Assembly: GCF_023101345.1 (NCBI RefSeq)
Contig: NZ_CP095848.1
Location: forward strand, 1,673,501 to 1,737,500
DNA from: Hymenobacter sublimis
GTDB taxonomy: Bacteria; Bacteroidota; Bacteroidia; Cytophagales; Hymenobacteraceae
Length of the DNA: 64,000 bases
Direction of reading: 5' to 3'
Part shown: in pieces, positions 34,115 through 42,816 of the stretch
Numbering within the stretch: position 1 is the first letter of the stretch
How the letters are laid out: each line of letters begins with the position of its first letter
Made by a program: the position numbers and the translations under genes
The notes under the pieces: model-generated
Told to the model about the DNA's origin: nothing
The model's input: the letters and a program-made list of their open reading frames with translations, nothing else
Databases searched by the model: none

Positions 34115-35416
34115 CTACAGAAGCCGGCCAGAGGCGTCCTCAGCGGCCCGACACACAAACTGAAAGGTTTGGCGGGTGCGCTGCTCCAGCAGCAACTCCC
34201 GCCCCTGGGTGAGGCGCCGGATGCTGGCCGCATCGTAGTTCTTAATGGTGTAGAGTTCCAACCCCGTGTTATAGTGGATGGTAAACTGCCCCCGCAGCGC
34301 CTCTAGCAGCTTCTCGAGCCGATAGGCCGAGAAATCGGTGCATACCGAAAAGCTGATGGCTGAATTTTGCATCAGATGAATTTTAAGCCGCACCTGAGCC
34401 AAAGCGCCAAAAATTACCTCTAGGTTTTCTTCGGAAATAAAGGTCAGGTCCTTCGATTCAAAGGAAACCAGGCACTGGCTGGTTTTGCGGATGAAGGCCG
34501 GGGCCAACAGCCCATGACGACAGTCGTGGATGCGCGTTCCTTCGGCCGCGGGGTCCAAAAACGACTTAACCAGCAGCGGAATGCTGCGCACCGCCAAGGG
34601 CTTAATGGTTTTGGGATGAATAACGGAGGCCCCGTAGTACGCCATTTCAATGGTTTCCTGGTAGCTAACCTCGGGGTAGCGGACGGTGTCGGCGAAAATC
34701 TTGGGGTCGGCGTTAAGCAGGCCAGCCACGTCCTTCCATATCGTCACCGACTCCGCACCGAGGCAATACGCGAAGATGGCGGCCGTGTAGTCGGAGCCCT
34801 CCCGGCCCAGGGTAGTGGTGTAGCCGCTAGCTGTGCCACCCAAAAACCCCTGCGTTACGACTGGCCCACGGCTCAGCACCTGGGGTAGGGTAGTGCGCAG
34901 GTTGCGCTTCGTAGTCGGCCAGTCAATGCGGCCCTCCCGCCAGGTGTGGTCCGTGCGCAGCAGAGGGCGGCAGTTAAGCCAGTGCGCGCCCAAGGCCCGA
35001 GCCACAATCAACGTCGCCAGCAATTCTCCGAAGCTCACTATTTGGTCGTAGTGCTTGTCAAACTCCCCCGTCGGAAGAGTTGCCAGCCGGTCCTGCAATT
35101 GTTCTAGCAACTGCGCAAGGGTAGGCACGCCTGCAGTTGGGGCTGCCGTATCATCGGAGACGGCTAGGTCCTGGGCTACGCGTTGGTGAAAGTCGCGGAT
35201 GGCAGCCAGCGGCGCGGCGTAGTCCTGCCCGGCCTGCGCCAGTTGGTACACCTCTTCCAGGGCATTGGTGGTCTTACCCATGGCCGAGACGACAATAAGT
35301 AGTTGGCCGCTGCTGCCGTGTTCCTGCACAATGCGGGCGAGGTTGCGAATAGCCGCGGCATCCTTCACGGAGGCGCCGCCGAACTTGAAAATCCGAAGAG
35401 GATGCGGGTGCTGCAT
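34115..35416 (-). CDS. Aspartate kinase
   Basis: 433 residues. The N-terminal ATP-binding motif is IFKFGGASVKD (about 9-19). FGELLATLIVARAL and the substrate loop GFLGGTASGYTTTLGREGSDYTAA mark the amino acid kinase domain. The C-terminal 130 residues contain an ACT-type regulatory region, somewhat short (SFSVCTDFSAYRLEKLLEAL). It phosphorylates L-aspartate as the first step toward Lys, Thr and Met; which product inhibits it cannot be told. The ATG at 35416 lies only 4 nt after the promoter box. Confidence 0.92.
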   Translation of the reverse strand: MQHPHPLRIFKFGGASVKDAAAIRNLARIVQEHGSSGQLLIVVSAMGKTTNALEEVYQLAQAGQDYAAPLAAIRDFHQRVAQDLAVSDDTAAPTAGVPTLAQLLEQLQDRLATLPTGEFDKHYDQIVSFGELLATLIVARALGAHWLNCRPLLRTDHTWREGRIDWPTTKRNLRTTLPQVLSRGPVVTQGFLGGTASGYTTTLGREGSDYTAAIFAYCLGAESVTIWKDVAGLLNADPKIFADTVRYPEVSYQETIEMAYYGASVIHPKTIKPLAVRSIPLLVKSFLDPAAEGTRIHDCRHGLLAPAFIRKTSQCLVSFESKDLTFISEENLEVIFGALAQVRLKIHLMQNSAISFSVCTDFSAYRLEKLLEALRGQFTIHYNTGLELYTIKNYDAASIRRLTQGRELLLEQRTRQTFQFVCRAAEDASGRLL

Positions 35417-35420
35417 GGCC

Positions 35421-35428
35421 CAAATGTA
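35421..35428 (-). promoter_or_regulatory. -7 box TACATTTG directly before the aspartate kinase ATG
   Basis: Exact consensus. Only GGCC separates the box from the ATG at 35416, consistent with leaderless translation. Confidence 0.6.
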
Positions 35429-35533
35429 GGACCAAGCGCCGTTTTGCTCAGAAAAGAAGAGAAATTGACTGGGTAAGAGCTGCCGTAAAAACGTTGTAGC
35501 GAAATTTCGCTCAGGCTACTCCGGCAAATTGGT

Positions 35534-35541
35534 TAATTTTG
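35534..35541 (+). promoter_or_regulatory. -7 box TAATTTTG for fbp
   Basis: Exact TAnnTTTG match, 31 nt before the ATG at 35573, divergent to the aspartate kinase promoter. Confidence 0.6.
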
Positions 35542-35572
35542 GCCTTTCCCACCCGCATCCTATTTCCACCCC

Positions 35573-36601
35573 ATGACAAACCACGACAAGCTGGCCCTAC
35601 CCGTTGGCACTACCTTGGACCGCTTCATCATGCGCAAGCAGGAAGACTTCCCGTATGCCACCGGCGAGCTTTCCCAGCTGCTGCGCGATATTGCCCTGGC
35701 CGCCAAAATTGTAAACCGAGAAATCAACCGCTCGGGCCTGATTGATATTGCTGGGGCCTATGGTAACCGCAACGTGCAAGGCGAAGACCAGCAGAAGCTT
35801 GACGTTATTGCTAACATCCGCTTTATCCGGGCTTTGCGCAACGGCGGCGAGGTATGCACCATCATTTCCGAGGAAGACGATGAAATGATTCAGACCGGCA
35901 ACGTGCAGGGCAAGTACGTGGTAGCCATTGACCCCCTGGACGGCTCCTCTAACATTGATGTGAACGTGTCCATCGGCACCATCTTCAGCATCTACCGCCG
36001 CGTATCGCCCACCGGCAACGACGGGACGCGTCAGGACTGCCTCCAGACTGGGACGCATCAGGTGGCAGCCGGCTATGTAATTTATGGCTCTAGCACGATG
36101 CTGGTATACACCACCGGCAACGGCGTAAACGGCTTTACCTACGAGCCTTCCCTCGGCGAATTCTTCCTCTCGCACCCGAACATTCAGACGCCCAAATCGG
36201 GGGCTATCTACTCCGTTAATGAAGGAGTATCAGAGTCGTTTTCGGAGGGAATGAAGGGCTTTGTGGCGTATTGCAAAGAGCAGAACTACTCGGCCCGCTA
36301 CATTGGCTCCCTGGTAGCTGACTTTCACCGGAACCTACTGAAGGGCGGCATTTATATGTACCCTACCTCCAAGAAAGCCCCGAACGGTAAGTTGCGCCTC
36401 ATGTACGAATGCAACCCCTTGGCTTTCATTGTGGAGCAAGCCGGTGGCAAGTCTAGCAACGGCCGCCGCCGAACCCTGGAAATTGAGCCCCACGACTTGC
36501 ACGAGCGGTGCCCTTTGTTCATCGGCTCCCCAGAAATGGTAGAGAAAGTAGAGGAGTTTCTAGCACCGGAGTTTGCCAGCGACGCCATTCTTAAAGCCTA
36601 G
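35573..36601 (+). CDS. fbp: Class I fructose-1,6-bisphosphatase
   Basis: 342 residues, the family's usual length. The metal site is visible as ISEEDDE (E100-E101-D102) and [12 protein letters not shown] (D120, D123), followed by substrate-site motifs [35 protein letters not shown] and [20 protein letters not shown]. It hydrolyses fructose-1,6-bisphosphate to fructose-6-phosphate in gluconeogenesis. Cytosolic. Own promoter and a strong shared terminator. Confidence 0.95.
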   Translation: MTNHDKLALPVGTTLDRFIMRKQEDFPYATGELSQLLRDIALAAKIVNREINRSGLIDIAGAYGNRNVQGEDQQKLDVIANIRFIRALRNGGEVCTIISEEDDEMIQTGNVQGKYVVAIDPLDGSSNIDVNVSIGTIFSIYRRVSPTGNDGTRQDCLQTGTHQVAAGYVIYGSSTMLVYTTGNGVNGFTYEPSLGEFFLSHPNIQTPKSGAIYSVNEGVSESFSEGMKGFVAYCKEQNYSARYIGSLVADFHRNLLKGGIYMYPTSKKAPNGKLRLMYECNPLAFIVEQAGGKSSNGRRRTLEIEPHDLHERCPLFIGSPEMVEKVEEFLAPEFASDAILKA

Positions 36602-36620
36602 CCAATACGGATCCTACTTA

Positions 36621-36662
36621 CATAAAGAAAGCCGCCCAGACTCCTGGGCGGCTTTCTTTATG
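36621..36662. terminator. Bidirectional terminator (18-bp perfect stem)
   Basis: CATAAAGAAAGCCGCCCA pairs exactly with TGGGCGGCTTTCTTTATG around a 6-nt loop, between convergent fbp and the DUF5606 gene. Confidence 0.87.
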
Positions 36663-36679
36663 TAGGGCAATAGGAAAAG

Positions 36680-37276
36680 CTACTCCGCTTTTTTCTTGTT
36701 GGCCTTTTTGGCGGGCTTCGTCTCGCCAGCTTCTGGGTTGCCGGCTGCGTTGGTTTCTTCCGCGGCTGGGATGATGCCCGCCGTGCTCATGGCCTCGTCA
36801 GCAGTAGGATCAGCCTCAGTTTTCTTGCTGGCTTTCTGCTCGTTAGTTGTTTCCGGGGCATCGGTTTCATCCTCGGCTGGCGCCTGATACTCAAGGCGCT
36901 TGCTAACGGTATTATACCACTGCACCAGCTTCTTGATGTCCGACATGTACACCCGGTCCCGGTCGTAATCAGGAATAATCTCGCCCATGAAGGCCGTCAA
37001 GTCCCGGTCGTCCGATTTATGGGTCAGGGCTAGGTCAGCGCCGTGCTTCTGGTGAATGCGGTCAAACACTTCCGTCAGGGGCACGGTCTGGTCGTAATCC
37101 TGGGTATAAATGGAAATTTCCTGGAGTAACGACACCTTATTGCGGGCAGAGGCCACAGAGCGGGTGCCTTTCTCGTCGAGGGCTTCAATGATAACGCCGG
37201 CGCGGGTTGGTTTCACGAGGCGGTACAGACCGGGCATTCCGCTGATAGCGGCAACTTCCTTCAGGTCGTAGGGCAT
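36680..37276 (-). CDS. DUF5606 domain protein
   Basis: 198 residues. The first 145 are the conserved part of the Bacteroidota DUF5606 family: a small Sm-like start, LKEVAAISGMPGLYRLVKPTRAGV, and a helical end, VYMSDIKKLVQWYNTV. The remainder is a low-complexity Ala/Glu/Thr/Lys tail ending in a Lys cluster, which varies between relatives. No signal peptide. Function unknown. It follows the TonB-family gene by 30 nt on the same strand. Confidence 0.85.
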   Translation of the reverse strand: MPYDLKEVAAISGMPGLYRLVKPTRAGVIIEALDEKGTRSVASARNKVSLLQEISIYTQDYDQTVPLTEVFDRIHQKHGADLALTHKSDDRDLTAFMGEIIPDYDRDRVYMSDIKKLVQWYNTVSKRLEYQAPAEDETDAPETTNEQKASKKTEADPTADEAMSTAGIIPAAEETNAAGNPEAGETKPAKKANKKKAE

Positions 37277-37306
37277 AAGAAAAAGCAGTTGTTGGAAAGT
37301 GCGAAG

Positions 37307-37780
37307 TTACTCAGTTGCGGCGGCTTGGCCGGGGGCAGGCAGCTTGAAGGTAATGGGCAGGCTGGTCAGGATGGCGTAATCGGGCTTGTTGAACTTCAGC
37401 AGGCGCACTACCCGGAGGGCCTCTTCCCCGCAGCCACCCCCAATGTTCTTCACCAGCTTAATCCCCGACATGGTACCGTCGGTGTTCAGGGTGAAGCTAA
37501 CAATACATTGACCCTGAATGCGGTTGCGCCGAGCCATGACGGGGTACTTCAGCTCCTTCTCAATGAAGGCGTACATGGCCTCCTGCCCACCCTGGTAATA
37601 CTCCGCCACCGGAATGGCCTTGGGAGCATGGGCCGGAGCGGTCTGGGCGGGGGCGTCGGTCGGGGCTGTTGCCTCCGGAACCGGGCCGTCGGTTTTGATT
37701 TTTACTTTGGTTTTCTGAGCCACAGCCGCGGTAGAACAAGCCAGCAGGCCGATACCCAGCAGAATGGGTAGTTTTTTCAT
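37307..37780 (-). CDS. TonB-family (TonB C-terminal domain) periplasmic protein
   Basis: 157 residues from the ATG at 37780; the upstream frame to 37831 adds a non-signal extension. A signal peptide (1-22, ending AAVAQ) precedes a short Lys/Thr segment, a Pro/Ala-rich linker and a TonB C-terminal-like domain with YPVMARRNRIQGQCIVSFTLNTDGTMSGIKLVKNIG. The N-terminus looks like a cleaved signal rather than the usual membrane anchor. This suggests a periplasmic TonB-domain protein rather than a complete energy transducer. Located between engB and the DUF5606 gene. Confidence 0.82.
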   Translation of the reverse strand: MKKLPILLGIGLLACSTAAVAQKTKVKIKTDGPVPEATAPTDAPAQTAPAHAPKAIPVAEYYQGGQEAMYAFIEKELKYPVMARRNRIQGQCIVSFTLNTDGTMSGIKLVKNIGGGCGEEALRVVRLLKFNKPDYAILTSLPITFKLPAPGQAAATE

Positions 37781-37852
37781 GAAATTAGCGAAGAAAGACG
37801 GGAAATGCCCAGTAGCTGAGCCTGGCCGCAACCAGGCAATTACGGGGCCAAT

Positions 37853-38470
37853 TTACGCATTATCGGCCTCTTGCGCGAGCTGCTCATTCACGTCGGCAAT
37901 GAACTGCAGAATTTCCTCCCGACCCGTTTTATCCTCCGCTGACGTGATGAAATGGCGGGGTACTTCATCCCAGCTTTGTTGCATGGTTTGCAGGTAGGTT
38001 ACCACGTTCTGCTGGGTGCGTGAGCCGGATTGTTTGTCGGCCTTCGTAAATACCATCACGAAGGGAATGCCCTCGGCTCCGAGTTGCTCCATAAATTCCA
38101 AGTCAACGGCTTGCGGTGGGTGGCGAGAATCTAGCAGCACAAATACGCACGCCAGATTTTCTCTTTTGCGTAAATAATAATTAATCATTCGGCCCCATTT
38201 TACCCGCGAATCTTTGCTTACGCGAGCGTATCCGTAACCGGGTAAATCAACCAAATACCAATTATTATTAATAAGAAAGTGATTGATTAATTGCGTCTTG
38301 CCCGGTAGAGAAGACGTTTTTGCCAAACCTTTTTGCCCCGTCAGCATATTAATTAGGGAGGACTTGCCCACGTTGGAGCGGCCAATAAAGGCGTACTCTG
38401 GGAGCGTAGGGGGCGGACAATCCTCAAGACGAGAATTGCTCATCAGAAATTTTGCTTCCTGGATATTCAT
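37853..38470 (-). CDS. engB: Ribosome-biogenesis GTPase EngB (YihA/YsxC)
   Basis: 205 residues from the ATG at 38470. TTG at 38476 is in frame but inferior. G1 is GRSNVGKS (30-37), switch SSLPGKTQLINHF, G3 DLPGYG (75-80), G4 TKAD (142-145), all typical of the TrmE-Era-EngA-EngB superfamily EngB branch. It is required for 50S assembly. A -7 box TACCTTTG lies 22 nt upstream, so it heads the minus-strand run engB, TonB-family, DUF5606. Confidence 0.95.
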   Translation of the reverse strand: MNIQEAKFLMSNSRLEDCPPPTLPEYAFIGRSNVGKSSLINMLTGQKGLAKTSSLPGKTQLINHFLINNNWYLVDLPGYGYARVSKDSRVKWGRMINYYLRKRENLACVFVLLDSRHPPQAVDLEFMEQLGAEGIPFVMVFTKADKQSGSRTQQNVVTYLQTMQQSWDEVPRHFITSAEDKTGREEILQFIADVNEQLAQEADNA

Positions 38471-38492
38471 ATACAAATGGTCAGCAGAAATA

Positions 38493-38500
38493 CAAAGGTA
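38493..38500 (-). promoter_or_regulatory. -7 box TACCTTTG for engB
   Basis: Exact consensus on the minus strand, 22 nt upstream of the ATG at 38470. Confidence 0.62.
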
Positions 38501-38548
38501 GATATTCAGCGGGTACCGGATGAATTCATAATTTTTTGGAGAAAAACC

Positions 38549-38577
38549 TTGTAGTTTAAGTAGTCAGACTATATTTG
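38549..38577 (+). promoter_or_regulatory. Distal promoter upstream of the PorE-like gene (TTG-18 nt-TATATTTG)
   Basis: TTG at 38549-38551 and TATATTTG at 38570-38577 give a near-ideal Bacteroidota promoter, 343 nt before the proposed ATG at 38920. Confidence 0.6.
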
Positions 38578-38693
38578 TGCGGTCAGTAGTGACTAGAGGT
38601 GAGGTAGGTAATTAGAAATCTTAACCTCTTTTAGCCTTGATTTTCAAGTATTTCAAAGAATTGGATGCGGCTAAGGTCGTATTATAAAATTTC

Positions 38694-38701
38694 TATCTTT
38701 G
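38694..38701 (+). promoter_or_regulatory. Proximal -7 box TATCTTTG upstream of the PorE-like gene
   Basis: Exact TAnnTTTG match, 218 nt before the ATG at 38920. No TTG at 17-23 nt upstream. Confidence 0.55.
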
Positions 38702-38793
38702 CCCGCTATTTGTCAAGTACAAAGGCAACATAGCGGGGTAAACCGGCTAGACTGATAGTGGTTAATTCATGTCAGTCGTGCTTTTTTGCCGTG

Positions 38794-38819
38794 CCTGCCT
38801 CAACCCTGAGGCAGGTTTT
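38794..38819 (+). terminator. Terminator-like hairpin inside the PorE-like leader
   Basis: CCTGCCTCA pairs perfectly with TGAGGCAGG around a 4-nt loop and TTTT follows. It could be an attenuator or the 3' end of a short RNA from 38577/38701. The rest of the 449-nt gap 38471-38919 shows nothing else I recognise. Confidence 0.5.
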
Positions 38820-38919
38820 CAGTATAAGAGGCAACTCTTGAAAAACTGCCTGCACAGCCGGTGTACGGCATTTCTCAATTCCTCCCTTGCAACTCCTTAT
38901 TTCCCTAAACCCTCCAACA

Positions 38920-41196
38920 ATGGACAATTTAGTCAGAAGGTTATTGAAAGCCTCGTGCGCCTTCGCGCTTACGGCTGCTATGGCCCAGCCTGCCCTGGCT
39001 CAAAGCCAAAGCACACGCAAGCAACTGAAGACTGCTAACAAGTTTTTCTCGCAAGAGAACTACCGGGCCTCCATTCCTTACTATGAGCAAGTGTTGGCCA
39101 AGGAGCCCAACAATGCGCAGGCTTTGTTCCGGGCGGGTATAGCCTATATGTCGTTCGACAAAGAAAAAGCTAGCGACTACATCTATAAAGCGCAACGGCT
39201 AAAGAAGAACGTATCGAAGGATGTAGAGTACTGGCTGGGTCGGGTGGATCACCTGAACTACAACTTTGACGAGGCTATTGCCCACTTCCAAGCGTATAAC
39301 GCCACGCTGAAGAGCAAGGATACCCGCAAGAAGGAGCTGGCGCAACTCATTCAGCACAGCAAAAATGCCAAGGTGCAATTCAATAGCCCCAAGGATATTT
39401 TTGTAAAAAACCTGGGTCCTACTATCAACACTCCGTACTCGGAGCACAGCCCCGTAATTTCTGGCGACGACAAGCTACTGTTGTTCACCTCGCGCGGTGA
39501 GAACGTAACAGGAGCTGGCAATGCTGAAGGTAAAAAAGGTGGCAACTTGGCGTCGGACGGTGAGTACTTTGAGGACATCTTCGAAGCCAAGCGGATAGAT
39601 GAGGAGAACTGGGAAAAGCCTCGTTCCCTGAGCGGCGTTCTAAACGGCAAAGGCCACGATGCTTCCATTCAGGTGTTTGACAATGACACCAAAATGCTCA
39701 TGTACCGGCAAGATGAAAATGGCGACATTTTCTACACTGAAAAAACCGGTGGTGACTGGACAGCTCCCAAGAAGTTGAACAGCAACGTTAACTCAAAAGC
39801 ATTTGAATCAGACGCCTTCATTACTCCCGATGGCCTAACCATTTACTTCTCTACCAGCAAGTTCTCTGAGGAAGGGACGCTGGATATTTACTACGCCACC
39901 CGCCAGCCTGGTGGCGACTGGGGGCCTGCTAAAACGCTCGGTAACGCCGTAAATACGGTGTACGACGACGACAGCCCCTACCTGAGCAAGGACGGCAAGA
40001 CGCTGTACTTCTCTTCGCGCGGCCACAACACCATGGGTGGCTACGATATCTTCAAGTCGGATTGGGATTCCGTGGGCAATAAGTGGGGCCGGCCCGAAAA
40101 CATGGGCTACCCTGTTAATACGCCCGACGATGATACTTACTACCGCTTGAGCCCTGATGGTAGCTACGCCTACTTGTCTTCGTACCGCATTGGTGGCTAC
40201 GGAGAAAAGGACATCTATACCATCAACTACATTAAGAACGCCATCATTCGGGGTCGAGTGCTGTCATCTCGTGACAGCACGATTATTCCCGGCGTAGAGT
40301 TGGTGTTCAGTGGCACCCAGGCTGACAAAACGGCCCTTAGCTACCGCGACGTAACTAAGCCCGAAACCGGCGACTACCAGGTAAACGTGCTGTCGGGCCG
40401 TACTTACCAGGTAGCCGTGTCGAAGGATGGGCAAAACATTGAAACGCAGGAGTTTGCTGTTCCGATTTCCACCAACGATTCAACCGTAATCGAGAAAGAT
40501 TTCTACGTAAACTACGTAGATACCACTCAGCGTAACTTTGCACAGTTCCAGAAGATTTATTTCGACACGGATAAGTACAAACTGCGTCCTGAGTCTATCA
40601 CGGAGCTGAACAACATCAGCAGCATTTTGAAGGCTAACCCTGGGGTAAACATCTCCATTGAAGGCCACTGCGACTCGCGCAACACGGACGAGTACAACAT
40701 TGTATTGGGCCAGAATCGTGCTGATGCGGCTTACAACTACCTGAAAAAGTCGGGTGTTGCTGAGACACGCATGGTAACGGTAAGCTACGGTGAGCGTCGT
40801 CCGGCCGCGGCCAACGATTCGCCGGAGAATATGCAGCTTAACCGCCGCGTAGAGTTCCGCGTGATTGTAAAAGAAGGTGAAGCGGCTCCACAGCTGACGA
40901 ATCCTTCGGCTGGTGGTACTGGTCCGGGCACGGGTGCTGGCACTTCTTCGTCCTCTTCTTCCTCAACTACGGGCACAGCTACTTCGGTGCCGCTGCAGCC
41001 TGGCAAGAGCAAGGCCAAGTTGCCCGACGGCACTAAGGTGAAAACCAAGGTAGATGAGGACAGCGACAAAGTGAAGGTAAAAACCAAAGGCGCCAACGAC
41101 GAGAAGAGCAAGACCGTCACTAAAGACGGTACCATCGACTCCAAAGCCAAGGAAGCTGATGGTTCGAAAACCAAAGTGAAGACGGACAACGACTAA
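38920..41196 (+). CDS. PorE-like TPR/PD40-propeller/CRD/OmpA protein
   Basis: 758 residues from the ATG at 38920. The order is: signal peptide (1-27), TPR-like helices (about 35-150), PD40/WD40-like propeller (165-438, repeats with DGxxxYFSS or DIYxx), a carboxypeptidase-regulatory-like domain (442-525), an OmpA peptidoglycan-binding domain (about 545-652, with the conserved EGHCDSRNTDEYNIVLGQNRA and RRVEF), and a Gly/Ser-rich then Lys/Asp-rich tail to 758. This is the order described for PorE of the type IX secretion system. It should bind peptidoglycan from the periplasm. UbiE and a PorT-like gene follow. PorE paralogues exist, so the exact role is inferred. Confidence 0.82.
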   Translation: MDNLVRRLLKASCAFALTAAMAQPALAQSQSTRKQLKTANKFFSQENYRASIPYYEQVLAKEPNNAQALFRAGIAYMSFDKEKASDYIYKAQRLKKNVSKDVEYWLGRVDHLNYNFDEAIAHFQAYNATLKSKDTRKKELAQLIQHSKNAKVQFNSPKDIFVKNLGPTINTPYSEHSPVISGDDKLLLFTSRGENVTGAGNAEGKKGGNLASDGEYFEDIFEAKRIDEENWEKPRSLSGVLNGKGHDASIQVFDNDTKMLMYRQDENGDIFYTEKTGGDWTAPKKLNSNVNSKAFESDAFITPDGLTIYFSTSKFSEEGTLDIYYATRQPGGDWGPAKTLGNAVNTVYDDDSPYLSKDGKTLYFSSRGHNTMGGYDIFKSDWDSVGNKWGRPENMGYPVNTPDDDTYYRLSPDGSYAYLSSYRIGGYGEKDIYTINYIKNAIIRGRVLSSRDSTIIPGVELVFSGTQADKTALSYRDVTKPETGDYQVNVLSGRTYQVAVSKDGQNIETQEFAVPISTNDSTVIEKDFYVNYVDTTQRNFAQFQKIYFDTDKYKLRPESITELNNISSILKANPGVNISIEGHCDSRNTDEYNIVLGQNRADAAYNYLKKSGVAETRMVTVSYGERRPAAANDSPENMQLNRRVEFRVIVKEGEAAPQLTNPSAGGTGPGTGAGTSSSSSSSTTGTATSVPLQPGKSKAKLPDGTKVKTKVDEDSDKVKVKTKGANDEKSKTVTKDGTIDSKAKEADGSKTKVKTDND

Positions 41197-41215
41197 TCGT
41201 CTGTTCTCAGAATGC

Positions 41216-41252
41216 AAAACGGGTCGGGCTAATAGTCCGACCCGTTTTTTTT
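41216..41252 (+). terminator. Terminator between the PorE-like gene and ubiE
   Basis: AAAACGGGTCGG pairs with CCGACCCGTTTT and T8 follows. It separates the two transcription units. Confidence 0.85.
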
Positions 41253-41325
41253 CAACATAATGCAGGCGGGCCCGTTGTATTTGGGCAATTTCGCCCCCGT
41301 TTCCTCGTTCTTCGCCCTGAGAAGT

Positions 41326-42054
41326 ATGTCCGTAGTACCTTATAAAGATGATGCCGCCGATAAAAAGTCGCAGGTGGCCCAGATGTTCAACAGCATTGCT
41401 GGCAAGTACGACTTCCTAAACCACTTTCTGAGTGTGGGCACGGACATCTACTGGCGCCGCAAAGCCGTGGATGAGCTCAAGCAGCTGCGGCCCGCCCGGA
41501 TTCTGGACATTGCCACCGGCACGGCTGATTTCGCCATCGAAACCCTGCGGGCTGCTACCCCTGATGCCCAGATTACAGGAGTAGACATTTCGGAAGGCAT
41601 GCTAGAGGTAGGGCGGCGTAAGCTGCAGCAGAAAGGCCTGACCCAGCGGATACAGCTAGAGTTGGGCGATTCGGAAAACCTGCCGTTTCCGGATAACCAC
41701 TTTGACGCGGTGACGGCGTCCTTTGGGGTGCGCAACTTTGAAAACCTAGAAAAGGGGCTGGCAGAAATGCACCGGGTGCTGCGGCCGGGCGGCAAAATGG
41801 TGGTGCTGGAGTTTTCCAAACCCACGGCTTTCCCCATGAAGCAGGCCTACAACTTTTACTTCAAAAACATTTTGCCGGTATTTGGGAAGTTGATTTCCAA
41901 GGACCGCGCGGCCTACACCTACCTGCCCGAGTCAGTGCAGGCATTCCCCGATGGCCAGGACTTTCTGGCTATTCTGCGTAAAATCGGCTTTAACTCTCCC
42001 GCATGGCAACCCCTTACGTTCGGCATCAGCTCCATTTACACGGCTCAAAAGTAA
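41326..42054 (+). CDS. ubiE: Demethylmenaquinone methyltransferase
   Basis: 242 residues from the ATG at 41326. AdoMet-binding motif I is DIATGTAD (61-68); family signatures [17 protein letters not shown] and [24 protein letters not shown] are intact. It catalyses C-methylation of demethylmenaquinone. In this phylum menaquinone is the usual quinone. The 3' end overlaps the PorT-like gene by 52 nt, an arrangement I remember as common in Bacteroidota. Confidence 0.93.
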   Translation: MSVVPYKDDAADKKSQVAQMFNSIAGKYDFLNHFLSVGTDIYWRRKAVDELKQLRPARILDIATGTADFAIETLRAATPDAQITGVDISEGMLEVGRRKLQQKGLTQRIQLELGDSENLPFPDNHFDAVTASFGVRNFENLEKGLAEMHRVLRPGGKMVVLEFSKPTAFPMKQAYNFYFKNILPVFGKLISKDRAAYTYLPESVQAFPDGQDFLAILRKIGFNSPAWQPLTFGISSIYTAQK

Positions 42055-42815
42055 CCCGACTAGCCCTGCTGGCGCTGGCGCTTGGAACGTTGCCTTTCAG
42101 TGCCCAAGCCCAACGCAAAAGCCGCAGCTCCGCCAGTCGGGGCAGTAATGGCCAGGTGAAATCCGTAACTGTGGACAACCTACCCGGCTACGACTCCCGC
42201 TGGTTGCACTTAGGTATGTACGTGGCGCCTCATTTCTCGCGCTATAAAATAGAACAGGCGGCAGGCTACCCCAGCCAAGGCGCGTCGGCTAACTCCATCA
42301 TCAGCCCCGGGTTTTCGGTAGGCTTTCTGGGCGACCTGCGGATAGGAGATTATGGAGCTCTGAACTTCTCGCCCGGCGTGAGCTTCCTGACCCGGCGGAT
42401 TGAATTTAAGAGTTACGGGTACGCACCTACCAGCTCCAACGACCCAGAAGAAATAGAAGACCAGGAAATTGGCAGCACTCAGATTGACCTGCCGGTTCTG
42501 TTCAAGCTGAAGTCGCAGCGGCGGCGCAATTCCCGCGTGTATATTATTGGAGGAGTCAAGCCGAGCTTTAACATCGGAAACCGCCGCAAAGACCCCGAGG
42601 TAAACCTGCTGCAGGCCCAGCGCAGTGACGTGGCGCTGGAATATGGGGTCGGCATGGACCTGTTTTATCCGTTCTTTAAGTTCTCGCCCGAGCTGCGCTT
42701 TTCTCACGGCCTCATGAACCTGTATAAGCCCGGCACCGATGTGTACAGCCGCAGCCTACAAAGCATGAAAAGCAACACGGTAACTTTGTACCTGAACATC
42801 TGGTCGGGGCGCTAA
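42003..42815 (+). CDS. porT: PorT-like outer membrane beta-barrel protein
   Basis: 270 residues. A long N-region precedes a signal-like core, ending SAQA (about 36); the mature part is rich in alternating hydrophobic/polar strands with aromatic girdles (for example [27 protein letters not shown]) and a terminal [12 protein letters not shown] strand, matching the beta-barrel PorT/Sprt family. PorT is part of the type IX secretion machinery in related species. The start overlaps ubiE; no better in-frame start was found. An SDR gene begins 2 nt after its stop. Symbol assigned from synteny and general form, so moderate. Confidence 0.72.
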   Translation: MATPYVRHQLHLHGSKVTRLALLALALGTLPFSAQAQRKSRSSASRGSNGQVKSVTVDNLPGYDSRWLHLGMYVAPHFSRYKIEQAAGYPSQGASANSIISPGFSVGFLGDLRIGDYGALNFSPGVSFLTRRIEFKSYGYAPTSSNDPEEIEDQEIGSTQIDLPVLFKLKSQRRRNSRVYIIGGVKPSFNIGNRRKDPEVNLLQAQRSDVALEYGVGMDLFYPFFKFSPELRFSHGLMNLYKPGTDVYSRSLQSMKSNTVTLYLNIWSGR

Positions 42816-42816
42816 C

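Noticed and set aside
38769..39038. 89-codon plus-strand frame in the PorE-like leader
   Set aside because: It runs through the terminator hairpin and overlaps the start of the real gene in another frame.
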